A stretch of DNA of 64,000 nucleotides. Origin: Fremontodendron californicum. Lineage: Eukaryota; Streptophyta; Magnoliopsida; Malvales; Malvaceae. A model generated the notes under the pieces. The model made no database searches. It saw nothing but the letters and a program-made list of their open reading frames with translations, and was not told the DNA's origin. Numbering within the stretch: the stretch's first letter is position 1; the number at the start of each line of letters is the position of its first letter. Location of the stretch: contig JAULJL010000046.1 in NCBI GenBank assembly GCA_030761205.1, positions 11,301,590-11,365,589 of the forward strand, in the 5' to 3' direction. The position numbers and the translations under genes were made by a program. Below, in pieces: positions 20,668-31,860 of the stretch.

Positions 20668-20973
20668 ATTGCGTTTGAACTAAGAAAAACATATTTTATT
20701 TTTCGTTTTTCGCTTTAATTTTCATTTCTGTACATGATTTGACCATGTAAAAAGACGATCAAAAGAGTACTGGATGCTCCAATTTGATCTGCTTCTCTTT
20801 TCTTTTCTATTCAATTTTTTTTTTTCCAGGTGCTGAATCTGCTGTAATCCACCGAAGGTCTCCCCTTAGTTTGTAATAATTTTTTCCTAGTTGAACAAGT
20901 GTTTTTCCAATCGACAAGGGCCTATACTAATTTATGAAGTCATGTAATTTGGTAGAGCATTATTCATATACGT

Positions 20974-21312
20974 TGAAGCTTAAATATAATAGTTAGATCA
21001 TTTTTTATCAATTTAAGTTTTTGAGATAATTGATCATCCAATTTAATATGGTATCAGAGTTTTTGAGTTCTAATTCTTACAATCACTTTTCTTTTTATAT
21101 TTCTTCACTCAGTATATTATTGCTTGTCGAACTTTGCATTACTGTTCTAATCTTTCTTCAGCTTGCACATTTAATCTATACTTGAGTCCACGTGCAAGCC
21201 CATTAATCGTTCATTCGGCTTGCACATGAGAGATGGGTTGAAATTTAAATATAATAGTTAGGTTTTTCTTATTAATTTAAGCTTTTGAGATAATTGATCA
21301 TTCAATTTAACA
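20974..21312 (+). mobile_element. TRIM element (miniature LTR retrotransposon)
   Basis: Two 75-bp terminal repeats at 20974-21048 and 21239-21312 share AAATATAATAGTTAG and TTTTGAGATAATTGATCAT. TGGTATCAGAG, an initiator-Met primer site, starts at 21049 right after the first repeat. Purine-rich GAGAGATGGG precedes the second. The 190-bp centre has no frame. Flanking duplication not clear. Confidence 0.65.
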
Positions 21313-22344
21313 ATATCATTATAGCATAATTATAGCAATTTTTTCCCATTTCTAGAAATAATATCATTTTGGTCACAACCAATTTTATTTAAATTGTTAA
21401 ACTAAATACGAGGAGATTATCTCAAGCTAATCTTGGATTGTATTGCAACTTAAAATACGTTCTTTTATAATCCAAAACTTTAACACAGAAAGGAATGTTT
21501 CTGGAAAATTATTCTATATTTCAGACAAATTGTAGTGTTTGTAATATTCAGATTAGTGACGTTCTAAGATTCAAAATTTTATATTTTTCGAGCTCGAGTT
21601 GAATTTGGTATCAGCCTTTTTTTTTCTTTTTTTTTTTTTTACTGTTTCTAATTTTGAAAGTTTCAAAGAGTCAATATTCTTCGGCGTGGTTCTAGCTTTG
21701 AAAGTTTCAAGAGTCAATATTCTTTGGCGTTGAAATACATGATCAACCAATATAGACAAGAACTTGGATTTTGGGACTGAAATTTCTTCGTATTACTTTT
21801 TTATGGGATAATGCCATCGATAACTTTTGAAATTGATGAAATATTTCAATATGGTACTTTTATTTTTAAAATATATATTTAGCATATATCAATAACACCG
21901 TTAAATATTAAGTGACGTGATTTTTGTATTTAATAAAAATTTGACACATAATATTATATAAAAATATCGCGTGTATTAATAAAAAAATAATTATAAAATT
22001 TTTTTTAAAAATTCTTTCATTCTTTTCTCCCTCCCAATCTCTATCCTTTCCAACTGGTTCAAGTAGTTTTCGGTCAGCCACTGATAGGGTTTGCCCACTG
22101 AAAGTTGGACCGACCTGAAAACAAGCAGAAGATCACGCTATATATAAATATAAAAAATGTTTTTTAAAATATTTTTTGAACAATAAACAAACTTTCAAGC
22201 TAGTCCGGGTCTGGATTGAAACAAATTTGGACCAAAAAAAAAAAATTTGAATCGCGACCCGACCCATGTACAAATGTATTCATGCGTAAGCCTCTTGATC
22301 TTTTAGCTAATTTTCAATCATAAACTTACAAAATAAAATGGATT
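21313..22344. other. AT-rich intergenic DNA
   Basis: Contains a short direct duplication near 21651 and 21696 (TTTGAAAGTTTCAA with GAGTCAATATTCTT). No gene identified. Confidence 0.45.
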
Positions 22345-22862
22345 AATGGACAAATTTGTCACTGTACTATAGGTGGATATTGAAATTTGCCATCATATTT
22401 TATGTTGATTGATATTTGCCATTATACTTTTGAGATTAGAATAAATTTGCCACTATACTTTTATTTGATTGAATTTTATCACTCAACTTTGATTTTAGAA
22501 TATTTGAAGATAAAATTAATTTAAAAAAGTATTAAAAAATTAACATAAAATTTTAATTTTATAAAAAACTAAAGCTTAAACTTTTTTTATCATTCTTTAT
22601 TAATTAATTTATTAAACTCTAATTATTAAAATGAAATATTTGAAGAATTTTTTTAATTAAATTTTGTCTTAAAATTATCTAAGATCAAAGTAAAGTGACA
22701 AAATTCAATCAAAAATCAAAATCTAATGGTAAAATTCAATAAAACAAAAGTAGAGTGGCAAAATTTAATATTGAGTTAAATATAGTGGCAAATTTACATT
22801 TAATCACAAAAATACAATGATAAATATCAATCAAAATAAAGTATAATGGCAAATACCCCTTA
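22345..22862. mobile_element. Large foldback element
   Basis: The left half (TTGATTGATATTTGCCATTATACTTT near 22409 onward) is repeated as an imperfect reverse complement in the right half (AAAGTATAATGGCAAATACC near 22837 and upstream). Multiple GCCACTATACTTT-like units occur on both arms. About 520 bp, no coding potential. Confidence 0.55.
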
Positions 22863-22869
22863 ACCCAAA

Positions 22870-23205
22870 TAAAAACATAGACCTTCCTCGCAAAGATTCA
22901 GCATTTGGTACTGAGGAGAGCCAGCCATTAAGCACACACAGACACCCAGGCTAAGCAAGAGATGGAAAATGCATACTTTTCAAACTGCGATAAAAAAGAT
23001 CAAAAGGGAGATCAAAGCCCGAAAGCACCTAGTGAGCTCAGATTTTTTACTTGAAAACCAACTCTATTTGGTTAAACCAGAGCAAAAGAGCAGGTATCGA
23101 TCTAAATGATCAAGCAACCAAATCCTCCTTTGTCGACCAGAAACTGAAGGAGGGAATGGAGCAGACAATAAAATTGCTTTTGTGTATCAGTTGTATTTAG
23201 GATCA
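22870..23205. other. Low-repeat segment, possible gene remnant
   Basis: Less AT-rich than its surroundings. An ATG at 22962 opens only 30 codons (MENAYFSNCDKKDQKGDQSP start). I recognise no domain on either strand. Confidence 0.25.
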
Positions 23206-23209
23206 GGGA

Positions 23210-23378
23210 TTTAAATTATGGTTGTAGACGTTGGTCGCTTTACGTTTATCGTCATTGCAGATATAATAAATATTTACATGATTAATTGCGGTAAATATCA
23301 ATTGTAAATATAAACAATGAAAGAACTCGAAATCACAAAATAATAATTGTAACATCGTATTGCAATCGCTATTTAAAC
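23210..23378. mobile_element. Small inverted-end element
   Basis: GGGATTTAAATTATGGTTGT at the left faces GCAATCGCTATTTAAACTT at the right as imperfect inverted repeats. A related segment with GCAATCGCAATTTAAATAG lies at 24234-24412. Confidence 0.4.
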
Positions 23379-23825
23379 TTACTTTGAGATAGGTGGATCA
23401 TGTTCTTAGTGGCAGTGGGCCGGGGTTCATGTTTAAGTAACAAGCTTGCCTTAGAAGAAATTACGCAGCAATTTGGGCCTGTGATAGCCACAAGTCTTTA
23501 CCATTAAGCAGCAGAGATATTAAAAGTACAATTAGCCACAAGCCTTAGAAGAATTTACGCAGCAATTTTATTAAAACATATTATAGGTACATGAAGTAAA
23601 AGGGTATTTCATAAAAATCCAATTTTAAAATTTTAATGTAGAAAAATATAATTAGGACATATTAACATAACAAAGATTCCAAAAAATTGCTAGCCAATTG
23701 TCGGCAATGATATTAAAAGTACAATTAGCACAACAAACATTCCAAAAGTTATAGACAAAGTAAGGTTTTTCAAGATGTCTTCAACTATTGCTACCAATGG
23801 ACCACTCCTGTATACTGCCATTGAT
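23379..23825. other. Intergenic DNA with short internal duplications
   Basis: AGAAATTACGCAGCAATTT near 23456 and AGAATTTACGCAGCAATTT near 23551 repeat, as does ATATTAAAAGTACAATTAGC (near 23517 and 23711). No gene seen. Confidence 0.4.
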
Positions 23826-24060
23826 AAATCTGTCAATTCGTGTATGCATGATGTATCTCATGTTAATCGTGTAAATATAAATACAACACAAATTATTAAA
23901 TATATCAAAATTCTAAATACCAATACGATACATATATTAAACATGTCATATTAATCGTATTAATCATTTAAGTGTTTAAACGTGATGTGTTGTATTTAAC
24001 ACACTTTTTTCGTATTTATTAAATGTGTTATGTTTTTTATCGTGTTTAATATTATTAGGT
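23826..24060. mobile_element. AT-rich dispersed repeat, family C copy 3
   Basis: Starts near AAATCTGTCAATTCGTGTAT and ends TTTAATATTATTAGGT, the same two ends as the copy at 44255. Confidence 0.45.
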
Positions 24061-24233
24061 CCGGCTCTCGGGCCTCATCTATCAAGGGCTTTAAGAACAG
24101 AGGCTGGTGCATTACGTTCCAAGATAATTTCTTGTCGACCCTTCAACCTTAGCCTTCGGAGGCTGCCAATGGACATGATTGTTATTGCCTTCAAAGCATT
24201 ACGTTTCGATCAATACTAATTTGTTCCCTGTTG

Positions 24234-24412
24234 TTGTGATTAAGGATCAACCGCAACGCGACGTTACGATCGTTATTTAGCAGTTTTAGCTTCTTTCGTT
24301 GTCAATATTTATGATCGATATTTATCACAATTGATCGCGATAGCATTCATTACGTCCGTAAATGCGATAAACACGACAAGATCGAAAACGCGTCCGCAAT
24401 CGCAATTTAAAT
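24234..24412. mobile_element. Second copy related to the 23210 element
   Basis: Rich in CGATCG and ACGCG motifs, ending GCAATCGCAATTTAAATAG, with imperfect ends in opposite orientation. Confidence 0.35.
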
Positions 24413-24699
24413 AGTTAGGATCACATGGTCAGGTTTAAAGTTGAGCTATGTCCTAATGTTTTGGAGCCCACACGTTTTGTACTTTAAACTTCCCGGACAA
24501 CATTTTGTAGACTTGTAAACACATTGAACACACTGTCTGAAATGGCTACTATAAGAATTTTCCTGTGCTAGCTGTTTCAAACTGCAAAGTCACAGTCCTT
24601 GAATTCTCTTCGAATAAACAATTATCTGTAAAAGTTGATCTTGGGGGGTTTGATGTCTTCTTTCCTCAAGTTTCATGAAATAAAAAGAAATAATGAAAA

Positions 24700-25100
24700 A
24701 ATCGGATCGAACCGGTTGATTTTACCAGTTGAATTAGGAATCGACGACTTGTCCGGTCCGATGCATATAAAAATTGGGTATATAGTGAACCGGTAAAAAA
24801 TTTGTTCAACCGATTAAAAACTAGTAAAAAATTGGATTAAACCAATAAAAAAACGCTTTTTAGTTAATTTTATTGTTTTTTATTAAAAAATTATAAATGA
24901 TGAGATTTGAACCTTTAACCTTTTAATCATATAATAAAGATCATATCATTAAGTCAAACACATTTTTTTATTAACTAATGAGTAATGATTATATTTAATA
25001 CTTATTTAATATTTAATTGACTTTTAAATTGAACAATCCGATTTAACCGGTTGAATCGGTGACTCGAAGATTACATCGATTTTACCTCGATCCGATTTTT
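24700..25100. mobile_element. Degenerate inverted-end element
   Basis: GGATCGAACCGGTTGATTTT at the left is mirrored by AATCCGATTTAACCGGTTGAATC and CCTCGATCCGATTTTT at the right. The AT-rich centre has no frame. Confidence 0.4.
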
Positions 25101-26020
25101 TTAACATTGATAAAAAGTTATGGTCTACATTTTGTGATGGTGTCACAAAAAAAGAAGGAAAAAAAACTTTCTCAAGTCACAAGATTAACCAATATATAAG
25201 AGACAAAACATGCCATGTTGCTGTAGTTGCCTGGAGTTATCTTCCTTTGTGGCTCTAAGGAGATTAGACAATGCATTGAATCTGTTCTAAATTTCTGCCT
25301 TGGTGGAAGAATTTATGTAAGATCTATTCATTGAGCAATCAAGATCCACCTTAATTGCTTTTGCAAAAGAAGACAATGAAATATTGTCCTATATTCCATA
25401 TGCAACAAATCAAAATAAACCGATTGAGAGGCTTTTTCTGATCCGCAAAAAAATGCTTTAATACGTTTGTTTATGATCTCAGTTCTCATTATAACTGCTC
25501 CACTTTGATTAATTAGTTGAATGCTTATGTAGATTATAACTATAATGTCAGATAAGTAAACTGGATATTTCGTGGGCGATACTGTCAGCATCTTAAAGGA
25601 ATTTTTCTTTGAACCCAAGATTAAGAGTTAGTTTAGCATTGCTGTTGCAAAAAACTTGAGTTGAAAAAAATTTGGATTAAAAAAAATGTGTTTAAAAAGT
25701 ATTATGAAAAACTGTGGTTTAAAAACTTTTAAGTGTTTAGTCATTGCTGTGAAAAAATATTGTAGGGAATTGAAATGTCAATAAAAGATATGTTTAAAAT
25801 AATAAAAGTGTAGAAATGTGAAGATAATAAAGTCATTTTATCCAAAAGCCAACTTTTGAAATCCAAAAACTATATTATTTTGGCCTTTTGATTTGGCTTT
25901 TCTAACCATGATTTCAATAGCAAAAACCAATTTTTTTTTACCTGTTTAGCATTACGTTTGTGGTGAAAAACAGTTTTTGACTTCAAAAGCTATTCTAAAA
26001 GCAATGCTAAACGAGACCTT
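25101..26020. other. Intergenic DNA
   Basis: A 96-codon minus-strand frame at 25328-25618 resembles nothing I know. The rest shows no gene. Confidence 0.35.
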
Positions 26021-26105
26021 AGTCTAATCGGTTCATACAATCATCCTTAAAAAGTGACGTCTAGTAAGTTTGAAATTCGATTCCCAATATCTACAATTTC
26101 TTTCC
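26021..26105 (+). mobile_element. tRNA-related SINE-like repeat, copy 2
   Basis: AGTCTAATCGGTTCATACAA, then ATTCGATTCCCAATATC, resembling the A-box and B-box segments of a tRNA-derived SINE. An (AT)n tract follows at 26133. Confidence 0.45.
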
Positions 26106-26159
26106 CTATTCTCATACTACAACCTTCTTCATATATATATATATATATATATAATAAAA

Positions 26160-26900
26160 AAAATAAAAAATCTCTTTGATGAAATGATGATGATTTCTTC
26201 TATCATTCCCAACATTATTATTCTAAGATAATGGTTTAAAATTTGATTTCTAGTGGACAAAGTTTTCATCATGCTCACCCCACAACTTTTGTAAAACTTC
26301 CATATATAGCAGACAATTGGAGATATTGGCCATCTCATTGTTGCATTTGAAGGCCACTAGGGAAAAAAGGAAGCATTGGTCGATCTTTAAATGGTATATC
26401 TGACGAGTATTGGAGGTGCATGCATGTGCTTCTTCATGTGGGTTCGCTTTGGAAATTAATTTCTTTGTTTTGATTTGTTTGAATGATTAAAAAAATTATA
26501 TAATTGAAGACATTTGTTTTCTTTCTTTAAATGGGGAATATGGTTAACGATCAATATATGTCTTGGTTAGTTGTCCTACCACAAAATTATTTGATAATAT
26601 CATGTTATATATAATGTTGATGATATCTTATTCTAATTCATTAATGGAATTAAATGATCTTGGTTAATCACTAATTTCATGTTACAAGATTTTTTAAAGT
26701 TTTAGCCGCCACACTTGAATTAATATATGTCTATTTATGAGAATAATTCGATTTAAAGTTCAAATCTCATTGTGTGTGAATTTATTTAATTTTATGTTAA
26801 ATTTATTTCGTTATATATTTATTTTAACTATTTGTATAAGTAATTTTCAAAAAAAAAAACAAAACCAATACAAAAGACCGGGTCATGAATTGGCATATCA
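26160..26900. other. Intergenic DNA
   Basis: AT-rich, no element or exon recognised. Confidence 0.4.
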
Positions 26901-27030
26901 GGATTGAGCATATCCGGACATAGATATGAAAATAAAATTCTTCGAGAATCCTCAATATACATGAAAATTTTATTTAAAAAATTGAATATACTCGTATCCG
27001 ACGCTCACACCCGAATCCAAATAACATAAA
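26900..27030. mobile_element. TIR MITE (family A copy 3, partial)
   Basis: The right end CCGAATCCAAATAACATA and the interior ATACTCGTATCCGACGCTCA match the family. The left end is degenerate. Confidence 0.45.
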
Positions 27031-27369
27031 TTCTAACATATCAGGATTGAGCATAAAATCTGCATGTCCTGTCCTCTATATTTGTCCCTAACTGCTCTAT
27101 CAATACTTAAATAACTGCTTTTATCAATCAAATTTCAAGTTATAACTACTTTTCTTGTTGTAACTGTACCATTAATGAAATACTGAAGAAAAATAGCCAA
27201 TAATTCAATAACTTGATAGTGATCTTCCCTTTTCTATAGAAAGCCAGTTTTGAGTTTAGATATGCTGGCAGAGCAAGAAAAACAGGGAGTTGTTTATTCA
27301 TTTAATCATTTCATACCCATTTTTTTTATATATATATACAAAGAAGATCTCGTTTGAGATAAAGAAATG

Positions 27370-27420
27370 AGTTGCAGATATTAAAATTCAAATCTAGAAT
27401 GAATCAACTAAGTTGAACTC
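27370..27420 (-). mobile_element. SINE-like repeat, copy 3 (fragment)
   Basis: On the minus strand GAGTTCAACTTAGTTGATTC is the family's 5' end. It is followed by a decayed B-box region. Confidence 0.35.
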
Positions 27421-27429
27421 CGGGATCGT

Positions 27430-28137
27430 ATAAAATGGGATTATGTTTGGCCAAGGTGGTCACTTCCTGTATATATTTTTTTAAGGTTTGTTTTGGATCT
27501 GTTTTTAAGGTTGTTTACCACTGGAAGATGGATAAGATAAATAATGCATTTACTCCACTTTGTCAATCCATATACGTTTTCATCAAACCTGTAACAAGAG
27601 GTTGGATAAATCATGCAACCAAACCAACCATTCCTTTTTAAGTAATTTTTTAAGAATAACTGTATCTATTAATATTGATTAAAGATTATTAAATTACTAT
27701 TTTAAATTTTTTTTTATATTTAATGCATTATTTTTATTGAATTTAAAAAAAAAAATTCATTAATTGTATTTTTTCCTCCTTAATATCACTTTAATCAGAA
27801 TCATTAGACACTTGTTAACATTTTCTATTTTTTTAATTGTTTTTCTTCTATGAAGAGATCATGAGATCCACCCACAACAATAAAAAATAAAAAATAAAAA
27901 AAAAATAAAAAACAAAGAGAAAAACAGTGAGACAAATGATAAAATACTATTGTAGAATAGAAATTGTTGTTACTGTTTGCAATAATAAATCAACACACAC
28001 TTATAGTAAGGCTCTGACTTCTTTTTTGCTTTTTTTATTTTTTATTTTATTTTTTCACACACCAGGAAAAAGTTTAAAATAGATTAACACCCTTTTTCTC
28101 CACCAAGTCAAAGCTAAGCTAAGCTAAGCTCTAGGAT
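27430..28137. other. 3' flank of the ACC oxidase gene
   Basis: AT-rich. Includes the 3' UTR region of the gene on the minus strand, T/A-rich blocks near 28020-28060 that could carry polyadenylation signals, and (AAGCT)4 at 28111-28130 just after the stop codon. Confidence 0.4.
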
Positions 28138-30219
28138 TTAAACTGTTGCAATGGGAACAATTGTTTCCATGGCTTTCATGGCTTCAAATCTTGGTTCCTT
28201 GGCCTGGAATTTCAATCCAGCATATAGTTTCATATAGTCTTCAAACACAAATTTGGGATAAACTTGTTTCTTCTCCTCTGTTTCTTTTTCCAGCAAAGCT
28301 GGTGCTGGGTAGATAACAGCATCTCTTCCAGGGTTGTAGAATGAAGCTATCGACATGCGAGCTCCGTCAGTTTGGGCAATCACTCTGTGTTCCACACTCT
28401 TGTATTTTCCATTGGTGATCACCTGCATAGTTAAGAATTCAAGATTTTAAGTTTTAAGTTTAAGTTTCCCTTCTGATAGATTTGCCCTATGTTACTCGAA
28501 CTCAGACGTGAGTGTCGGATACGGGTATGTTTCGACAAGGGTATGTTCAGTTTTTCTAAGTTTTTTCATGTATTTGGAGGGTATTATCCCCATACCCATG
28601 TTCAAATATACGTCGGATACGGGTGTCGAACATGGGTACTTCAAAAAAAAATAAAGAGTCGAAGCAACATAGGATTTGCCTTGACACTGAGCCAAGATTT
28701 GGGTGAAACTGAGTGCATATATACCTCGAGCTGATCCCCAAGGTTGATCACAATGGAGTGGCGCATAGGGGGAACATCGATCCACTCGCCGTCTTTAAGA
28801 AGCTGAAGGCCGCTCACTTTGGCGTCTTGGAAGAGCAAAATGATGCCACCAGCATCTGTATGAGCTCTAAGTCCCTTGATTTTGTCTGGTGTTGGGCATG
28901 GTGGGTAGTTGCTAACTTTGGTGCCAAAAGTTGGACCTTTTGCCCCATAGAAGGCCTTTTTCAGGTATCCTTTCTCTAATCCAAGGTTCTCACACAACAA
29001 GTCCAGGAGCTCCTCTGCTAGTTTCTCCAATTTCAGTGCAAATTCTTTCATCACCTTCCTGCAATTTTTTTAATTGGATCAAGTATCAGTGTCAGCTAAG
29101 TTTAGGACTTTCAGTTTTCTAAAACAATGACTAAATGTTATGTTGCTCGAACTCTTTATTTTTTTTGAAGTATCAGTGTCTGACATATGTGTTCTATGTA
29201 TATCCCGATATGGGTATGGAGATATGATCTTCCAAGGACCTTCCAAATATATGAAAAAACTTTTAAAAAACAATTGAATATACCGGTGTTGAACATATAC
29301 TCGTACCCAACACTCACATCCTTATCCAAATAACATAGACTAAATGGGAAAGTTTGTTGCTACAATATTTTGGTAATATTATTCTAAAGCCAATGATAGT
29401 CTAATTATGCAATATTATATTCATTGGTCAAGAAAAAGAGGATAGCATTAATCAATACTGACAACCCTGGGACAGAAATTTAGTGGGAAAAATTATTGTG
29501 GTCCAAATAAGCACCATGAGGGAACTAATTTATTTTTATAGAATCTAGAACATCTGACTTCATTTCAGAAACTTGTAATTTTTTCCCTGATCTATATATA
29601 TACCTGTATTCATCAGTGAGATCTGGGATATCAGCCATGTTTGAATCAGGGAGATGGCGTAAGTAGAATGTGCTTTCCCAATCGATATCAGTCACCTCAG
29701 CCTGGAGACCTTCCAGGGCCTTGCTTGCTACCAGTTCTTTAAACCTCTGCTCCATGCATTTCTTGTAATGTTCTTTTGTCAATCTTTCAACAGTGTCCAG
29801 AAAATCATGGGGAATCCCATGGTTCAGAAGCTTAAATTCAGCAGAACAAAATGAAGAAAATAACCACATTAATTAGCAAAATATTTAGGAGAAATGTAGA
29901 GGAGAATAGAGTACAGAAATACAAGAAAACGAGGTTTTAGCGACGGATTCTTTTGGACGGAATCTTTCCGTCGGAAAATATAAACATCAGCGACGGAAAC
30001 GACGGAATTTGGACATACTAGTAACGAAAATTAAGTATTACCGACGGATTTTTAATGACTGAAAAATTCGGTCTATAATTTCCCTCGGTAATAGTTACGT
30101 AGCCTTTGATATACCTCAAAGAAGCCCCAGTTCTCACAGGCATCCTTTATTTGCTCCATGGTTGCTGATCTCTCCTCACCAGTAAGCTTCTCTAAGTTGA
30201 TCACGGGGAAAGTTGCCAT
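28138..30219 (-). CDS. ACO: 1-aminocyclopropane-1-carboxylate oxidase (ACC oxidase), four exons
   Basis: Makes ethylene from ACC using Fe(II), O2, ascorbate and CO2, the last step of ethylene synthesis. Exons on the minus strand: 30115-30219, 29604-29830, 28725-29058, 28422-28138. They total 951 nt, 316 residues, the usual length, and phases join exactly. It starts MATFPVINLEKLTGEER. Iron ligands His177, Asp179 and His234 and the Arg244-x-Ser246 pair fall at the canonical ACC oxidase numbers; NYPPCP is at 161-166. The C-terminus ends AMKAMETIVPIATV. Introns are 284, 545 and 302 bp, each with a transposon remnant. No stop or frameshift, so it looks functional. Which ACO paralogue it is cannot be told here. 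Confidence 0.95.
28488..28673. mobile_element. TIR MITE (family A copy 4) in ACO intron 3
   Basis: TATGTTACTCGAACTC at the left and GAGTCGAAGCAACATA at the right are inverted ends, with TA at both borders. It fills more than half of the 302-bp intron. Confidence 0.75.
29139..29338. mobile_element. TIR MITE (family A copy 5) in ACO intron 2
   Basis: TATGTTGCTCGAACTC left end and TTATCCAAATAACATA right end; interior matches the family in the opposite orientation to copy 4. Confidence 0.7.
29915..30100. mobile_element. CACTA-like fragment in ACO intron 1
   Basis: TACAAGAAAACGAGGTTTTAG followed by repeated CGACGGA motifs resembles the ends of plant CACTA non-autonomous elements. The right terminus is not clear. 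Confidence 0.45.
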
Positions 30220-30350
30220 TTCCTCTTAGCACTCTTTTTTTTTTTTTTTTTTTTTTCTTCCTAAAAAACTCTCAAAGTCTCACTCTTTTACTTTGGGGTA
30301 ATGCAAAAGCTTAGACTTATTTAATGCAGAGTGGAAGAAAGGTGGGGGGG

Positions 30351-30358
30351 TATTTATA
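30351..30358 (-). promoter_or_regulatory. TATA box of the ACO gene
   Basis: TATAAATA on the minus strand, about 132 nt before the ATG, leaving roughly 100 nt for a 5' UTR that includes an A-run (T-run on the plus strand at 30234-30256). Confidence 0.7.
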
Positions 30359-30494
30359 GTAGTTTCAACTAAGCTTTAAAGGGTCTAAAATTTCAGGTAG
30401 AGGTGAGAAAATAATAGCAAAAGTGAAGGAAATAAAAATCATAAAAGACTTAAAAGTGGACCCGTTATTTATGTTAGGCTAAATCTATGACTAA

Positions 30495-30690
30495 AGTCGA
30501 TGAAAAATAATAATATAAAACATAATATCATACAAAAAATAACATAAATACGATACAAATATACAAATATATTAAAATATATATAATAACAATTATTAAT
30601 ATATCAAAATTTATATAAATATATAATATTTTAAATACGATTATAATACATAAAAATAACACAAATATACATATCAATTTTAATCCTTTG
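30495..30690. mobile_element. AT-rich dispersed repeat, family C copy 4
   Basis: ACAATTATTAATATATCAAA and AACACAAATATACATATCA match the family pattern. It lies in the distal ACO promoter. Confidence 0.35.
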
Positions 30691-30975
30691 AGTGGATTTG
30701 AACCCACTTTTTTATGACTCTTTTGAGTCTTCTTTTTCCTAGCAATAATTTTGACTAAAACCAAAAGGAAACTGCTCAGCTATTTCACACCATTGCACTC
30801 ATGGACCATAGACCCTCAAATAAACCCAAATCTTAGAGGTCCCTCCCATTTGATAAAACTCATTAATCATGCTCCATTTTTTTATGACATAATTAGTAAA
30901 TAAAACCCCTAATTATTGTAGGGTTTGTGTTAAATTTTTGTGCTAATGAGGGCATTAACAATTTTAAAAAGAAAT

Positions 30976-30983
30976 TTTGAAAT
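30976..30983 (-). promoter_or_regulatory. Possible ethylene-responsive element upstream of ACO
   Basis: ATTTCAAA on the minus strand matches the ERE core known from ethylene-regulated genes, about 760 nt upstream of the ATG. A chance match is possible in AT-rich DNA. Confidence 0.25.
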
Positions 30984-30999
30984 TTTCTTTCAAACTATG

Positions 31000-31560
31000 A
31001 AAAATACATGTAATATGATAAATCCTAATAGCATTTGATGGATAAAGTTGAAGAGTTATGAAGATAACTTAGCCCCAAATTTAGAATAAGAAAAGAAGTA
31101 AGAAATTTTGATCATTATTCAAAACTATGCTTCTCTTCCTTATACTTTTAATCACTATTTATTTTATTTGAATTAAAATATAATTAGTAGTCCAACATCT
31201 ATCTATTATAAATTTAGCACATGGAAAATAATATTTAGTGAAATAAATCATGGTAGCATAGTTTGCCGCCGTGTTGTCTTCGTCAGATGAAAAATTAAAA
31301 AAAAAAATTAATGAAAACGTGACAATTTATAATTAATCAAAAAAAAAAATTCCTTTTACACGACGTCGTGGTTATTGTATAATGTTAAGCAAATTTAATT
31401 TGTGGAGTGAATTAATTGATATCAAGAAAGGAAAAGGAAAAAGAAACTCTAATTTTAGAAGGGGTTGGAGCATTTGGGGAAAATGGACATGTTTTAAATG
31501 TGCTATAAAATGTACTACTCCTAATTTGGGAAATTTGCCAAGAAATTTCATGTGTTTCAT
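31000..31560. other. Upstream intergenic DNA of ACO
   Basis: No further gene or element identified. Confidence 0.35.
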
Positions 31561-31567
31561 AGATGTG

Positions 31568-31860
31568 TTCATGGGCTGGTCAGGTCGCAACTCGATTTGT
31601 TTTTTTAAATCTCATACAAATCCAATCCGAGCCGGGCCTAGATTTGATTGGCTTGAAAGCTCATTTTATTGTTTAAAAAATATTAAAAATTTATTTTTAT
31701 ATTAATATTTTTATATATTATAATTAAAAAATATTTTTTATTATTAAACAGTAATTTCAATCGGGTCGAATTGATCCAAATTAAAAAAAATTATATTCAA
31801 ACTCGATCCAATACGGATTGAACGTGTGTAGTGTATTACTAATCAGACTCTTGCAAATTA
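31568..31860. mobile_element. Mutator-like MITE (family B)
   Basis: Starts AGATGTGTTCATGGGCTGG. Subterminal ATCCGAGCCGGGCC and CGATCCAATACGG blocks flank an AT-rich centre. The right end is degenerate. Confidence 0.5.

Noticed and set aside
21049..21060. TGGTATCAGAG taken as the start of a full copia element
   Set aside because: The surrounding repeats are only 75 bp with a 190-bp centre and no coding, so TRIM is the better call.
24025..24219. 64-codon frame at the edge of a family C repeat
   Set aside because: Frame begins within the repeat and shows no domain; the reverse strand has a short arginine-rich stretch (MSIGSLRRLRLKGRQEIILE) that I also could not place.
25328..25618. 96-codon minus-strand frame
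   Set aside because: Starts with ATG but has no similarity I know, no nearby exon signals, and AT-rich composition; left as intergenic.
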